Of a stretch of 40,015 bases of DNA, positions 24,400 to 33,553 are shown in pieces. A program made the position numbers and the translations under genes. A model generated the notes under the pieces. The model was not told the DNA's origin and ran no database searches. It worked only from the letters and a program-made list of their open reading frames with translations. Origin of the DNA: an uncultured Dehalococcoidia bacterium (lineage in GTDB: Bacteria; Chloroflexota; Dehalococcoidia; Lucifugimonadales; CAJWUJ01); the NCBI GenBank assembly GCA_913047625.1, contig CAJWUJ010000013.1, positions 1-40,015 on the forward strand. The letters run 5' to 3'. Numbering within the stretch: position 1 is the first letter of the stretch; every line of letters starts with the position of its first letter.

Positions 24400-25035
24400 A
24401 TGGCTATTAGACTTGGTGATGAAGCACCTAATTTTTCGGCAGAGACTACTCAAGGGTCAATTGACTTTCATGAGTGGATAGGGGATTCGTGGGCAATTTT
24501 GATGTCCCATCCAGCCGATTTCACACCTGTTTGCACCACAGAGTTGGGGCGGGTGGCAAATTTAACTAAGGAATTTGAGAAGCGACAGACGAAAGTAATT
24601 GCTGTGAGCGTTGATCCAATTGAATCTCATGGAGGATGGATCAAGGATATAAACGAAACACAGAATGCTAGTGTGAGTTTTCCATTAATTGCTGACAAAG
24701 ATCGATCGGTTGCGTTGCTATACGATATGATTCATCCCAATGCGGATGCAACTGCTACTGTCCGTACGCTATTCGTAATAGGTCCGGATAAAAAAGTTAA
24801 GTTGACTTTCACTTATCCTCCTTCAACTGGTAGAAACTTTGAGGAAGTACTTCGGGTCTTGGATTCCTTGCAGTTGACTGCCGGTTATCAGGTTGCTACT
24901 CCTGTTGATTGGAAACAGGGTGAGGATTGTGTCGTGGTACCTGCTATCAAGACAGAGGATATTCCAGCCAAGTTCCCCAAAGGTTTTACTGAAATAAAAC
25001 CTTATCTAAGAATTACTCCTCAACCAGATCTGTAG
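24400..25035 (+). CDS. Peroxiredoxin, Prx6 subfamily
   Basis: The 211-residue protein has the peroxidatic cysteine C45 in ADFTPVCTTELGRV, the form typical of Prx6 (1-Cys-type) enzymes, and a C-terminal extension with GEDCVVVPAIK that may hold a resolving cysteine as in archaeal Prx6. It reduces hydrogen peroxide and alkyl hydroperoxides. The ATG has a strong AAAGGGAGG about 7 bases upstream. Its cysteine codons are ordinary, with no UGA. It lies between a terminator upstream and a long hairpin downstream, so it may be a single-gene transcript. Confidence 0.95.
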   Translation: MAIRLGDEAPNFSAETTQGSIDFHEWIGDSWAILMSHPADFTPVCTTELGRVANLTKEFEKRQTKVIAVSVDPIESHGGWIKDINETQNASVSFPLIADKDRSVALLYDMIHPNADATATVRTLFVIGPDKKVKLTFTYPPSTGRNFEEVLRVLDSLQLTAGYQVATPVDWKQGEDCVVVPAIKTEDIPAKFPKGFTEIKPYLRITPQPDL

Positions 25036-25052
25036 AATGTACTGAAGTTCTG

Positions 25053-25111
25053 CCTAGCCCATACATCAATAACAGAAGGTTTATAGCGTTTCTGTTATGG
25101 TGTATGCTAGG
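25053..25111. repeat. Long imperfect inverted repeat between peroxiredoxin and amidohydrolase
   Basis: CCTAGC (25053-25058), ATACA (25061-25065) and ATAACAGAA (25069-25077) pair with TTCTGTTAT (25090-25098), TGTAT (25101-25105) and GCTAGG (25106-25111). This makes 20 Watson-Crick pairs with a 2-nt bulge and a 3-by-2 internal loop, around a 12-nt loop. No T-run follows, so it is not a standard intrinsic terminator on either strand. It may be a processing or stability hairpin. Confidence 0.75.
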
Positions 25112-25125
25112 GGTGGAGTTGAATT

Positions 25126-26433
25126 ATGAATACAAAATCACCGAACCAGATCATTAAAGCTGATAGAGTCTTTGACGCAAAGTCAGGGACGTCTTTTGAT
25201 AAAGGCGCAATAAAAATAGAAGGATCAAAAATCGTTGCGATTGGGAAACAGAGTGATTTTTCCAATGTTGAAGACGCTCAAGAATATAGTTTTGAAGGTT
25301 CAACCCTTCTTCCTGGGTTAGTTGATAGTCACGTGCACCTTACTATGCCTGGAGATGGCAGTTCTGTGGAAGATGCTATGTCTTTGCCTGATGAACTCCT
25401 TACATTAAGGGCTGCTTATAATGCTAAAAATGCTCTTTTGTTGGGTACTACGACTCTTCGTGAACTTGGTGCAAAAAACTCTACCACTTTTAGGATGAGA
25501 GAAGGGATTAGTCGAGGATTGGCAATTGGTCCCAGATTGCTGCTCAGTGGTAGGCCAGTGACAAGAACGGGCGGTCATTGCTGGATGATGGGTTCTGAAG
25601 CGGATGGTGAGGATATGATTCGCAAAGAAGTGAGAACGCTTGTTCGTGAAGGGGCAGATTTCATAAAGATTATGGCTACTGGTGGAGGAACGGCTGGTAC
25701 TATTTCACATAAGACAGCCTACACTCTTGCTGAGTTATCTTCAGCGATAGACGAAGCTCATACTCATGGTCGTCTCACTGCTATTCATTGTTTGTCGAGC
25801 CAGGCAATGGAAGACGTCGTGCAATCAGGCGGCGATATGATCATACATGGGGTTTTCAACACAAGTGATGGAGCTCAGGTATTCGATCCTCGATTAGCAG
25901 AAAAAATAGCTAAGTCTGGCATTTCGGTTAATCCAACGATTCATGTCCGAAGAATTGCATTGAAAATTGCTCAACAAATCATTGATGACAGTGAAGATGA
26001 ACGGCAAACTGTTCAGAGAATGGGAGAGTTGCAGAAAAATATGCAAAATGATCCGGACAAAGCCAATATGACTCCACAAGACATTATAAGATTGCTTGAA
26101 AAAGGATTTGAAGACCGAGTAGGTAATGCTAGGAATCTTTTGGAGTCTGGAATCAAATTGATAGCTGGAACTGATAGTGGCTGGGGAGCCTATCCCATTG
26201 GTTCTTTCGTTGATGAGCTAGAATGCATGGAGATGGCTGGGCTTAATCCAGGTGAAGTATTATTATCAGCAACTATTGAGGCTGCAAAGTCTATCGGATG
26301 TGATGACCGTGTAGGCTCACTAGAAGTAGGGAAGCAGGCAGATTTACTGGTTGTGGCAGGGGATCCTACAGTGGATATAGGAACCCTTCGAAGTGTTAAA
26401 GCAGTCTTTCTTGCTGGAGAACGGGTGGCATAA
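25126..26433 (+). CDS. Amidohydrolase family protein (imidazolonepropionase/prolidase-like)
   Basis: The 435-residue metal-dependent hydrolase has DSHVHLTMPG (two metal His), FIKIMATGGGTAG (Lys bridging position), TAIHCLSSQAME and DMIIHGVFN (later His ligands) and LIAGTDSGWGAYP (Asp). It ends with the beta-sandwich QADLLVVAGDP. The family hydrolyses cyclic amides, dipeptides or esters; the substrate here is unknown. The ATG at 25126 has GGGTGGAG about 8 bases upstream. A paralog of the same general family is at 31741-32946. Confidence 0.9.
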   Translation: MNTKSPNQIIKADRVFDAKSGTSFDKGAIKIEGSKIVAIGKQSDFSNVEDAQEYSFEGSTLLPGLVDSHVHLTMPGDGSSVEDAMSLPDELLTLRAAYNAKNALLLGTTTLRELGAKNSTTFRMREGISRGLAIGPRLLLSGRPVTRTGGHCWMMGSEADGEDMIRKEVRTLVREGADFIKIMATGGGTAGTISHKTAYTLAELSSAIDEAHTHGRLTAIHCLSSQAMEDVVQSGGDMIIHGVFNTSDGAQVFDPRLAEKIAKSGISVNPTIHVRRIALKIAQQIIDDSEDERQTVQRMGELQKNMQNDPDKANMTPQDIIRLLEKGFEDRVGNARNLLESGIKLIAGTDSGWGAYPIGSFVDELECMEMAGLNPGEVLLSATIEAAKSIGCDDRVGSLEVGKQADLLVVAGDPTVDIGTLRSVKAVFLAGERVA

Positions 26434-26450
26434 CTTTCCTCTTTATGAAG

Positions 26451-27734
26451 CTAGTTTATAATTACATCCGTTGGTGATGTGTATCTAAGTTTAGGACCCA
26501 TCGTCAGAGCTATCATCGAGGCTATGCTTATCGCACAGAAAATGTATGCCGGTAGTGCGTATGAACCTGTAAGATCGTACAATTGACCGATGCACAGGGG
26601 TCCAAAGGCAATCCCAAGACTGAACGCACTGCTAAAAGTTCCTGATATTGATCCTATGTGTTTAATCCCAAAACAAATCGCACTGATTATAGGGATCAGC
26701 GTGCTAAAAGCGGTGCCTCCTATGGCTAAAGGTAAAATCAATAATACTGCGAAATTGCTGGGTGCATTAAATTCAACAATCAAGAGCATTATAAAGGGCG
26801 CGAAGAATGCCATTGATCCCGCAAATAACAGCAAGGGTTTAGTAGGAAGTTTGGCGCCAAAATAGCCATAACCGAATTTAACGAAGATTGCGATGAATCC
26901 ATTAATACTAATCAATGTACTAGCTAAACTTGCAGGATACCCGTTATCCACTATAAACGCTTGCATCTGAGTCCAAATTCCTGAAGCAGAAAATAAAGAA
27001 GTAGTGAAAAATAACAGGAGAATCCAGAATTTTGCGGTCACAGCAGCCTTACTGAGAGATAAACCGGTCAAAATGGTGGTGTTTTCACTTGAGTTCTGGG
27101 TTTGATTTTTTGAATAACCGTCTGGAACTTCTCCTATATCGGACGGGTTGGATCGTATAATAAAGATAATTAAGGGTAATTGTGTAAAAAAGACTACTAA
27201 GCCGAGAGTAGTGGAAGCATCTCGCCACCCTAACTGTGTGATTAGAAAATTAGTTACAAGAGCAAATATGACTCCTCCAAATCCGACTCCAGTGTATGCT
27301 ATTCCTATGGCTAAGCCTCTACGATTAACAAACCATCTGCCGAGTAAACTACTCATTGTTGCCATTGATGTCGCGGAGAAGCCTGTGTAAAAGAACATGC
27401 AAAGACAGTATAAATGCCAAGGTTCTTGCATGAATCGCAATAAACTAAACCCCAGCCCTAGAACGGAGGTACCAATAATCAGAACTATTCTGGAGCCGAA
27501 TCTATCAGTTCCTTTTCCTATCAAGGGAGATAAGAAAGTAATAGTCAGCATCCCTATTGTCACTGATGCGGCTAGAGTTCCTCGGGACCATTCAAAGGTG
27601 GATAACCAAGAATCAAAGTATAGAACGTATGCATATGCAATCAGTCCAAACCCGGTAAGCAAACAATACCAGCATACCCCTACAATGTACCAGCCATAGA
27701 AAGGTTTAATTGAGGTGATGGGAGATATGGCCAT
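26451..27734 (-). CDS. MFS transporter (monocarboxylate-like)
   Basis: The 427-residue permease opens with MAISPITSIKPFYGWYIVGV and shows 12 hydrophobic segments, with loop SPLIGKGTDRFGSRIVLI after the second. It resembles OFA/MCT-like organic-anion permeases and is distinct from the tandem pair at 20533-23093. I prefer ATG 27734, where homology-like sequence begins. The frame stays open to TTG 27773, which would overlap the upstream MFS gene by 17 bp, but the GGGAGG there belongs to that gene's last codons. The stop is 18 bp from the convergent amidohydrolase. Confidence 0.83.
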   Translation of the reverse strand: MAISPITSIKPFYGWYIVGVCWYCLLTGFGLIAYAYVLYFDSWLSTFEWSRGTLAASVTIGMLTITFLSPLIGKGTDRFGSRIVLIIGTSVLGLGFSLLRFMQEPWHLYCLCMFFYTGFSATSMATMSSLLGRWFVNRRGLAIGIAYTGVGFGGVIFALVTNFLITQLGWRDASTTLGLVVFFTQLPLIIFIIRSNPSDIGEVPDGYSKNQTQNSSENTTILTGLSLSKAAVTAKFWILLLFFTTSLFSASGIWTQMQAFIVDNGYPASLASTLISINGFIAIFVKFGYGYFGAKLPTKPLLLFAGSMAFFAPFIMLLIVEFNAPSNFAVLLILPLAIGGTAFSTLIPIISAICFGIKHIGSISGTFSSAFSLGIAFGPLCIGQLYDLTGSYALPAYIFCAISIASMIALTMGPKLRYTSPTDVIIN

Positions 27735-27756
27735 GATATGGGCACAGTTAGTGCTT

Positions 27757-28986
27757 TTAAAGCCTCCCTTCAAAGTGTACTCGAGTTGGTTTCCACAGGT
27801 CCGGACAAGTAAGCAGTATTATCCAGATCGCAACAAATCCAATTGCAGACATTACAAGAACAGCCACTTGTGGACCATATATTTCTGCTAGTAATCCTCC
27901 TATAAGCCATCCTATGGCAATATTACCAATTGCCATAGTGAGTATGCCCATAGCTCTGCCTCTGGCGTTTTCTTCTGTGTGCAATAGGATTAAGGTGAAT
28001 TCCATTGTTGTATAGATTCCGAGGCAGATGCCCATAAAAATCAATGCGACGAATGACAATGTGTAGTCATTAGAAATAGCAAAAAGTGCAACGCACAGAG
28101 GAGCTATAGCGACGCTGTAGGCGAACCATTTGCCGTGGCTCTTAATTAATGTACTGCGATAAGCTACGATCGAAGTACCAATCACTGCTCCTATACCGTC
28201 AGCAGCAGCTAGAATGCCAAGTCGACCTTCGTCAATAAAAAGAACATCTCGTGCAAAAGTGGGAAGAAGAGTCATAAAAGGGAAAATGAATAAATTCATG
28301 AGAACTACTAGTAGAATGGTGCTGCGGAGGATGTTGTGTTTTGCTACCAACTGGATCCCTTGCCACAGAGCACTAGCTGAAATTCCGGTTTGAGATTTAT
28401 TGCTAGTGGAGTTAACTGGAACGAAAACTAGAATGCCTGCTAGATACATTAAAGAGATGATGAGATAACTTCCAGTAGTACCCCATTGTGACAAGACTAA
28501 TCCGGCCAGTAAGGGGCCAGCTACTTTGCTGCCCATTTGGGCGATTGTATCGATGGATACTGCATTCGTTAATTTATCTTTAGTGACAAGGTCAGCTACA
28601 AAAGGTCTGCGGGCTGCGTAGTCAGCAGCGTATCCCAATCCCATAATGCCCGCAATGATATAAATCAGAGGAAGATTGATTACATTCGTTAAGCTAGAGA
28701 CAAGCATTGTTAGCATGCACAGTAAGTTAATCAACTGGATTACGAATATCATTTTGTAGCGATTAATTAGATCTGCTACAAGGCCGAGCAGTGGCCCTGA
28801 CATTACTAAAATTAATCGGACAAAAGTGACTGAGCCAACTATGGCGGGGGAATCTGTAATGACTAATACCATGTATGCGAGTACAACTAACTCCATCCAA
28901 CGTGCTGAGTACCAAAACCACATAGCTGTCCAAAGCCATCGATAATTGCGATCTGATAAAGAGATGAGAAATCTAGCAGGTGTCAT
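27757..28986 (-). CDS. MFS transporter (EntS-like / MFS_3 type)
   Basis: The 409-residue permease begins MTPARFLISLSDRNYRWLWT and has 10-12 hydrophobic segments. SDRNYRWLWTAMWFWYSARW and GPLLGLVADLINRYK resemble the MFS_3 exporters (EntS-like), and ADYAARRPFVADLV is a frequent mark of that group. It is a likely efflux pump with unknown substrate. It is followed after 22 bp by a second MFS on the same strand, although the two proteins are not close paralogs. A 174-bp divergent region separates it from the Gfo/Idh/MocA gene. Confidence 0.85.
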   Translation of the reverse strand: MTPARFLISLSDRNYRWLWTAMWFWYSARWMELVVLAYMVLVITDSPAIVGSVTFVRLILVMSGPLLGLVADLINRYKMIFVIQLINLLCMLTMLVSSLTNVINLPLIYIIAGIMGLGYAADYAARRPFVADLVTKDKLTNAVSIDTIAQMGSKVAGPLLAGLVLSQWGTTGSYLIISLMYLAGILVFVPVNSTSNKSQTGISASALWQGIQLVAKHNILRSTILLVVLMNLFIFPFMTLLPTFARDVLFIDEGRLGILAAADGIGAVIGTSIVAYRSTLIKSHGKWFAYSVAIAPLCVALFAISNDYTLSFVALIFMGICLGIYTTMEFTLILLHTEENARGRAMGILTMAIGNIAIGWLIGGLLAEIYGPQVAVLVMSAIGFVAIWIILLTCPDLWKPTRVHFEGRL

Positions 28987-29160
28987 TTAAGTAGTCATTA
29001 TTCGAGTTGGCTCAACCTAGTATGTGGTCTACAATAAGAGAACTTTGCTAAGCATTAAGGGTACAGTATACATCCTTAGTTCTAAGTAATGTATCTCTAT
29101 CAAGTGATTAGACTATAGTGAAAGGATCAATGACAAGAAAGTAATAGGGAGAATGAATTG

Positions 29161-30261
29161 ATGAGTAATCGTTTACGCGTAGGAGTTGTAGGAGCAAATG
29201 GAGAAAATGATCGTTGGGGAGCCAAGGCTCATGTGCCTGCAATCGCTGCTTTAGAAGAGTTAGAGCTGGTTGCAGTGGCTACTTCTCATGAAGACAGTGC
29301 ACGGAAAGCACAGGAGAGGAGCGGTGCAAGATTAGCATTTTCCAATTATCACGACCTAGTGAAGTCTGCAGACATTGATCTAGTGACAGTATCAGTAAAG
29401 ATTTCAATGCATCACCCTATTGTTTTAGATGCTTTAAAGGCTAAGAAACACGTGTTTTGTGAGTGGCCATTGGCTTTGGATTCTACACAAGGAATTGAGA
29501 TGTTAAACAGCGCGGAGAATTCAGGTTTGAAACATGCTGTTGCAACTCAGTCCCGATTTTCCCCAGGATTGTTGTTTATGAAGCAGCTCGTTGACGATGG
29601 AGAGATTGGCGACCCGCTCTTTTTTTCTTTAGCCCATCACTTGAATTCTTTAATGACAATGCCATCTCATCGTTGGTGGTTATTGCAGTCAGAACAGGGT
29701 GGGGGTGTGATACTAATAGCTACAGGACATGCGTTGGATATAGCCCGATGGATACTTGGGGATGTTACAGCAGTTTGTGGTAGGGCTGACACTTTCACCA
29801 AGGAAATACAATTTACAGATACCAAAGAAATACGACCGGTCTTAGCCTTAGACACTGCTTGTTTTGGTGTGCAGATGTCAAATGGCATTATGGGAACAGC
29901 GAGTACGAGTATTAGCGCTCGTGGTGGTGGCGGATTCAGGTTTGAAATTCAAGGAACTAAGGGGAGATTAGTGGCTGAAACAAACGGAATGGTGCAGTAT
30001 TCTACAGCTAGAGTCTGGAAAAGTACTGGACTAGGGGAAATACAGGAACTGGAGGTTCCCGATAGTCTTACAGTAGTGAAAGGACTGGATTCCGATAGCG
30101 CAGAATTTCACATTGCGCAGGAATTGAGAGCGTTTACAGCCTCGATACGGAATGGACAGGTATTTACACCTGGCTTTGAAGAAGGAGTTTCTTTGCATAA
30201 GATTATCGAAGCGTTAAAACGAGCGTTTCAATCAAGTAGTTGGGAAAGTGTGGAAGCATAG
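29161..30261 (+). CDS. Gfo/Idh/MocA-family oxidoreductase
   Basis: The 366-residue NAD(P)-dependent enzyme has the N-terminal Rossmann VGVVGANGENDRWGAKAH, then DLVTVSVKISMHHPIVLDAL and HVFCEWPLALDS (the E-K/W-P motif) and GHALDIARWILGDV in the substrate domain. The family oxidises or reduces sugars, inositols and related polyols; the substrate is unknown. The ATG at 29161 has AGGGAGA about 10 bases upstream; a TTG directly before it is possible but less likely. A lipoprotein gene follows in the same direction. Confidence 0.9.
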   Translation: MSNRLRVGVVGANGENDRWGAKAHVPAIAALEELELVAVATSHEDSARKAQERSGARLAFSNYHDLVKSADIDLVTVSVKISMHHPIVLDALKAKKHVFCEWPLALDSTQGIEMLNSAENSGLKHAVATQSRFSPGLLFMKQLVDDGEIGDPLFFSLAHHLNSLMTMPSHRWWLLQSEQGGGVILIATGHALDIARWILGDVTAVCGRADTFTKEIQFTDTKEIRPVLALDTACFGVQMSNGIMGTASTSISARGGGGFRFEIQGTKGRLVAETNGMVQYSTARVWKSTGLGEIQELEVPDSLTVVKGLDSDSAEFHIAQELRAFTASIRNGQVFTPGFEEGVSLHKIIEALKRAFQSSSWESVEA

Positions 30262-30334
30262 ACCTTTTTATTAAAATCATTTGGTTATGCATATGCGAAT
30301 AGGAATACTAGAAATAAACGTGAGGATTTTGAAT

Positions 30335-30793
30335 ATGCTTAAGCTTCTTTTTCTTCTCATCCCAGTGCTTGTACTGATAAGTGCATGTGCCCCGTCTGAT
30401 CGCCAGTATACAAATGAGATGGAAGAGTTACATCGGGAGTGGGATTATTTACTGACGGAGATATCTCTTTCACAGACTTCTAGCAATGATGAAGCATTGG
30501 ATACCTGGTTGCGTGAGGTTAGTAATCTTCGCCCACCTCGATCTTTGGCCTTTGAACACAATATTTATGTATCGGTTCATAAAGATTTCATTGGAATATT
30601 TAGAGTCCTTAGGGATGACTATACTGATGAGGTAACGGATACTAACATTATTAATTGTTATTTGACTACTAATCAAGTTTCAGAAGGGTTTAAGCAGGCA
30701 TGTAATTTGCTTTTAAAAGCTCAGCAGGATGTTGGATACGTGCGGGCACATTGGACCTGGGATCTACTGAAGTTGGAGTCTGTGCTACAGTAG
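30335..30793 (+). CDS. Small hypothetical lipoprotein
   Basis: The 152-residue protein starts MLKLLFLLIPVLVLISACAP: one or two basic residues, a hydrophobic core and the lipobox LISAC with the lipid-attachment Cys at residue 17. The mature part is helical, with W residues and no recognisable domain. GAGGA at 30322-30326, eight bases upstream, supports ATG 30335; an earlier in-frame ATG would hide the signal peptide behind a non-hydrophobic segment. The family is unknown to me. It is likely anchored on the outer face of the cytoplasmic membrane. Confidence 0.75.
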   Translation: MLKLLFLLIPVLVLISACAPSDRQYTNEMEELHREWDYLLTEISLSQTSSNDEALDTWLREVSNLRPPRSLAFEHNIYVSVHKDFIGIFRVLRDDYTDEVTDTNIINCYLTTNQVSEGFKQACNLLLKAQQDVGYVRAHWTWDLLKLESVLQ

Positions 30794-30917
30794 AGGGGTA
30801 CTTTGAAATCATTAAGCTAGCATGTTTCGTACGTGGCAGTCATAATAACAATATTTATCTAGAGGTGGTGATGTAAATGCTTTCACCATCAAGGCTATAT
30901 AGTAGGAGGATTTATTC

Positions 30918-31700
30918 ATGCGTTGGTGTAGATTTATTTTGGAAGGTAGGCCTTCTTTTGGTATTGTAGAAAATGATTCTGTAATTCCCGTAGATGGGAG
31001 CCCATTCGGCAACTTCGCTAAACACAAGAAGTCAGTCTCTCTAGAATCATTAGCTCTTCTTGTTCCTGTGTTACCGCAGACATTTTACGCTGCTGGCACC
31101 AATTATATGGATCATGTAGAGCGTATGGCAGAAATGACAGGTAAATCAATTAATCCCCCAAAAGCAGCTGATATTGGGTATAGGGCCAACAATGCTTTGA
31201 TCGGTCACGAGGAAGCAATTGTAATTCCTAAAGACGCTTCAGAGAAGGTTCAGTATGAAGGGGAATTGGTAGTTGTCATCGGGAAACCTGCAAAAGATGT
31301 AGCCCCTGAATCTGTCGATGAGTATATCTTTGGCTACACTATTGGTAATGACGTTAGCGAAAGGACTTGGCAGGCAGACGACAGAACACTCTGGAGAGCA
31401 AAGAATGCTGATACGTTCAAACCTATGGGACCATGGATCGACACAGATGTTGATATCAATGTAATGGATACCATCGTTCGCGTTAATGGAGAAGAAGTGC
31501 AGAACTTCAAGACTAACAATATGATCTTTGATATACCTACATATATTAGCCGGATGAGCCAATATATGACATTACATCCTGGTGATGTGATATGGATGGG
31601 GACCGATGGTGTTGGGACGAATATCAAGTCAGGAGATGTGGTAGAGGTAGAGCTTACTGGAATAGGTGTCCTACGCAATCCAGTGGTTGCAGCTGGTTGA
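30918..31700 (+). CDS. Fumarylacetoacetate hydrolase family protein
   Basis: The 260-residue protein has the FAH catalytic domain: TFYAAGTNYMDHVERM, KVQYEGELVVVIGKPAKD with metal-binding Glu residues, and GYTIGNDVSERTWQ with metal-binding Asp. The family includes fumarylacetoacetase, 2-hydroxyhepta-2,4-diene-1,7-dioate isomerase and oxaloacetate decarboxylase. The substrate is unknown. The ATG is preceded by a strong AGGAGGA. It may be functionally related to the HpcH/HpaI aldolase at 37978, since the two families occur together in aromatic-ring degradation; this is inference. Confidence 0.93.
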   Translation: MRWCRFILEGRPSFGIVENDSVIPVDGSPFGNFAKHKKSVSLESLALLVPVLPQTFYAAGTNYMDHVERMAEMTGKSINPPKAADIGYRANNALIGHEEAIVIPKDASEKVQYEGELVVVIGKPAKDVAPESVDEYIFGYTIGNDVSERTWQADDRTLWRAKNADTFKPMGPWIDTDVDINVMDTIVRVNGEEVQNFKTNNMIFDIPTYISRMSQYMTLHPGDVIWMGTDGVGTNIKSGDVVEVELTGIGVLRNPVVAAG

Positions 31701-31740
31701 TTAAATCGATGCGAATAGTTTATTGCTAGAACGGTCGAGA

Positions 31741-32946
31741 TTATAAGCGGTTTGTGATTATTCGGCCATCTTTAAGAACCATAAGTAATGTTCGTAGATG
31801 GCTAATGTTTTCTAGCGGGTTATCCCGAACTACTATAAGGTCAGCTATTTTACCAGTTTCCACGCTACCTAAGTCTTTATCAATTCCACATACCTTGGCA
31901 GACGTAATAGTTGCGGCCTTTAGTGCCTGAATGGGGCTTGCTCCATTTCGTATCCACAAACCCATTTCTAAATGAACAGCATCTTTAATTGGGCCCAAAT
32001 CAGAACCCAGTGCCATTTCCACCCCGGCATCCAGAGCTTTGCGGAACCATGTTCGATGTTCTCCGGAAGCTGCATCAGCTCTTGCCAGCATTTCATTTGA
32101 AATGTTTCTTCTTTTCAGATAGTTGCTTTCCCACTCATTAGTAATTTGATTGGGAGTAAGATGGCTGATTCCTAACGTTGGAACATATACCGTATTGGTG
32201 TCTTTCATCATTTGAATACACTCGTCGTCCATAATATAGCCATGCTCTACAGATGTGGTTCCAAGGCGAATTGCTTCCTTTACAGCTGCTGGATTTGTTG
32301 CGTGTGACATGACTGGCATGTCTCTTTGATGACAAACATCGAATGCGGCTTCAATTTCATTTGGGAGAAGGAAATTATGCCAGTGTCTGTCCCAGCCTGG
32401 CCCCATTATTCCTCCAGATAAATTCAACTTAATATGATCAACCCCATGCATGATCTGTTCACGTACACCTTTTATGAACTCCGCTGGTCCATCTAGTTGT
32501 CTTGTGAAAGGATGTCTTTTAGCATGCCCAGCTGTCGTTGTTAGAAAATATCCTGCGGCAAAAATTCTTGGTCCAATCGCATTACCGGCATTAAAAGACT
32601 CGCGCCAAGCAACATCTATCCAGTCTTCTGTACCTGCAGTTCTGATACTGGTGACCCCTCCTTCCATGATTCCTTCTGTTGCATTTAGGCCATATTTAAT
32701 GACTCTCTCAGGAATAGTGGGAGGAGCTAGATCAGGAAACATCAGATGTACATGGACATCCCAAAGTCCAGGGAGTAGCCAGTGACCTTGGAGGTCTATG
32801 ACCTCTGCTCCCTTAGCTTCAATGTTATTACCGTGGGATACTATGTTTGAAATGCGCCCGTTTACTATTTTAAGTGAAGCGTCAGGTACGGCTTCACTTG
32901 ATACACAATCTATAAGATGAAAATTCTTGAGAATTATGTCTTGCAT
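31741..32946 (-). CDS. Amidohydrolase family protein
   Basis: The 401-residue hydrolase has GLWDVHVHLMFPDL (two metal His), HIKLNLSGGIMG (Lys), MPVMSHATNPAAVKEA and TTSVEHGYIMDD (His ligands), and ALGSDLGPIKD (Asp), the full binuclear amidohydrolase set. It ends KIADLIVVRDNPLEN. It resembles imidazolonepropionase/prolidase-type hydrolases. It is related to the protein at 25126-26433 but is not a close copy. The start is ATG at 32946. It converges on the FAH-family gene, whose stop lies 40 bp away. Confidence 0.9.
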   Translation of the reverse strand: MQDIILKNFHLIDCVSSEAVPDASLKIVNGRISNIVSHGNNIEAKGAEVIDLQGHWLLPGLWDVHVHLMFPDLAPPTIPERVIKYGLNATEGIMEGGVTSIRTAGTEDWIDVAWRESFNAGNAIGPRIFAAGYFLTTTAGHAKRHPFTRQLDGPAEFIKGVREQIMHGVDHIKLNLSGGIMGPGWDRHWHNFLLPNEIEAAFDVCHQRDMPVMSHATNPAAVKEAIRLGTTSVEHGYIMDDECIQMMKDTNTVYVPTLGISHLTPNQITNEWESNYLKRRNISNEMLARADAASGEHRTWFRKALDAGVEMALGSDLGPIKDAVHLEMGLWIRNGASPIQALKAATITSAKVCGIDKDLGSVETGKIADLIVVRDNPLENISHLRTLLMVLKDGRIITNRL

Positions 32947-33015
32947 TCAATTAGTGTAACTTACCTGTACCGTTTGTTAAAGTGATTAGTTAAATAATCC
33001 GTTCTATGGCTCTAG

Positions 33016-33504
33016 CTAGCGGGTGATGTTTTTACCGCATGATGAACAAAATTTGGAATGTTGCTTAATTGGAGCGCTACAGTTGTTACAGTATTGAGGT
33101 TTTGGTAGTTGTAAATCTTGATTATGTCTGTTTGTACCTGCAGTGCCTTTGATAAATATGGACATTAGTATAAGGATTGGCAATGCTATCAGCTGTCCTA
33201 GCAAAGGAATGAAAATGAAAAGTGTGAAAAGGCCAGAGGTGTTGAAGTCATGTAGACGTTTGATCATAATAAAAAAGTGCGGAATGATGAACAAGGCCAT
33301 GAATCCAATTTGCGAAATGATCCAAATGTTTTCAAAAAGAACGATCCCAGAAATCAACTGAAAGAAAGCACCGAGGGGAATATATAAAGCTACTAAAATA
33401 AGCCATCCAAGAACATATTGCTGCCGGTTGATTCTTCCTTTGGAGGTAAAAAATAACCGTATGGGATCAAAGCGACTTGTTTTTTTAGTTGCTGGATCTA
33501 ACAT
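33016..33504 (-). CDS. DUF805 membrane protein with C-terminal zinc ribbon
   Basis: The 162-residue protein has the DUF805 pattern TSKGRINRQQYVLGWLILVA and IKRLHDFNTSGLFTLFIFI with about four membrane segments. A C-terminal zinc ribbon (C139-x2-C142 and C153-x2-C156, CNNCSAPIKQHSKFCSSCG) follows. DUF805 proteins have no settled function. The combination with a zinc ribbon suggests a cytoplasmic regulatory or assembly role, but this is speculation. The start is ATG at 33504. Confidence 0.85.
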   Translation of the reverse strand: MLDPATKKTSRFDPIRLFFTSKGRINRQQYVLGWLILVALYIPLGAFFQLISGIVLFENIWIISQIGFMALFIIPHFFIMIKRLHDFNTSGLFTLFIFIPLLGQLIALPILILMSIFIKGTAGTNRHNQDLQLPKPQYCNNCSAPIKQHSKFCSSCGKNITR

Positions 33505-33553
33505 AGTATTACAACAGTGTTACGTAAAATTATTAGCTATGGCTAATAGGTTC

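Noticed and set aside
24400-25035. Peroxiredoxin as a further selenoprotein
   Set aside because: The peroxidatic residue is encoded by an ordinary Cys codon and the frame has no TGA.
30868-30898. Small inverted repeat TGGTGA...TCACCA upstream of the FAH-family gene
   Set aside because: Only six pairs around an 11-nt loop; too weak to call a regulatory structure.
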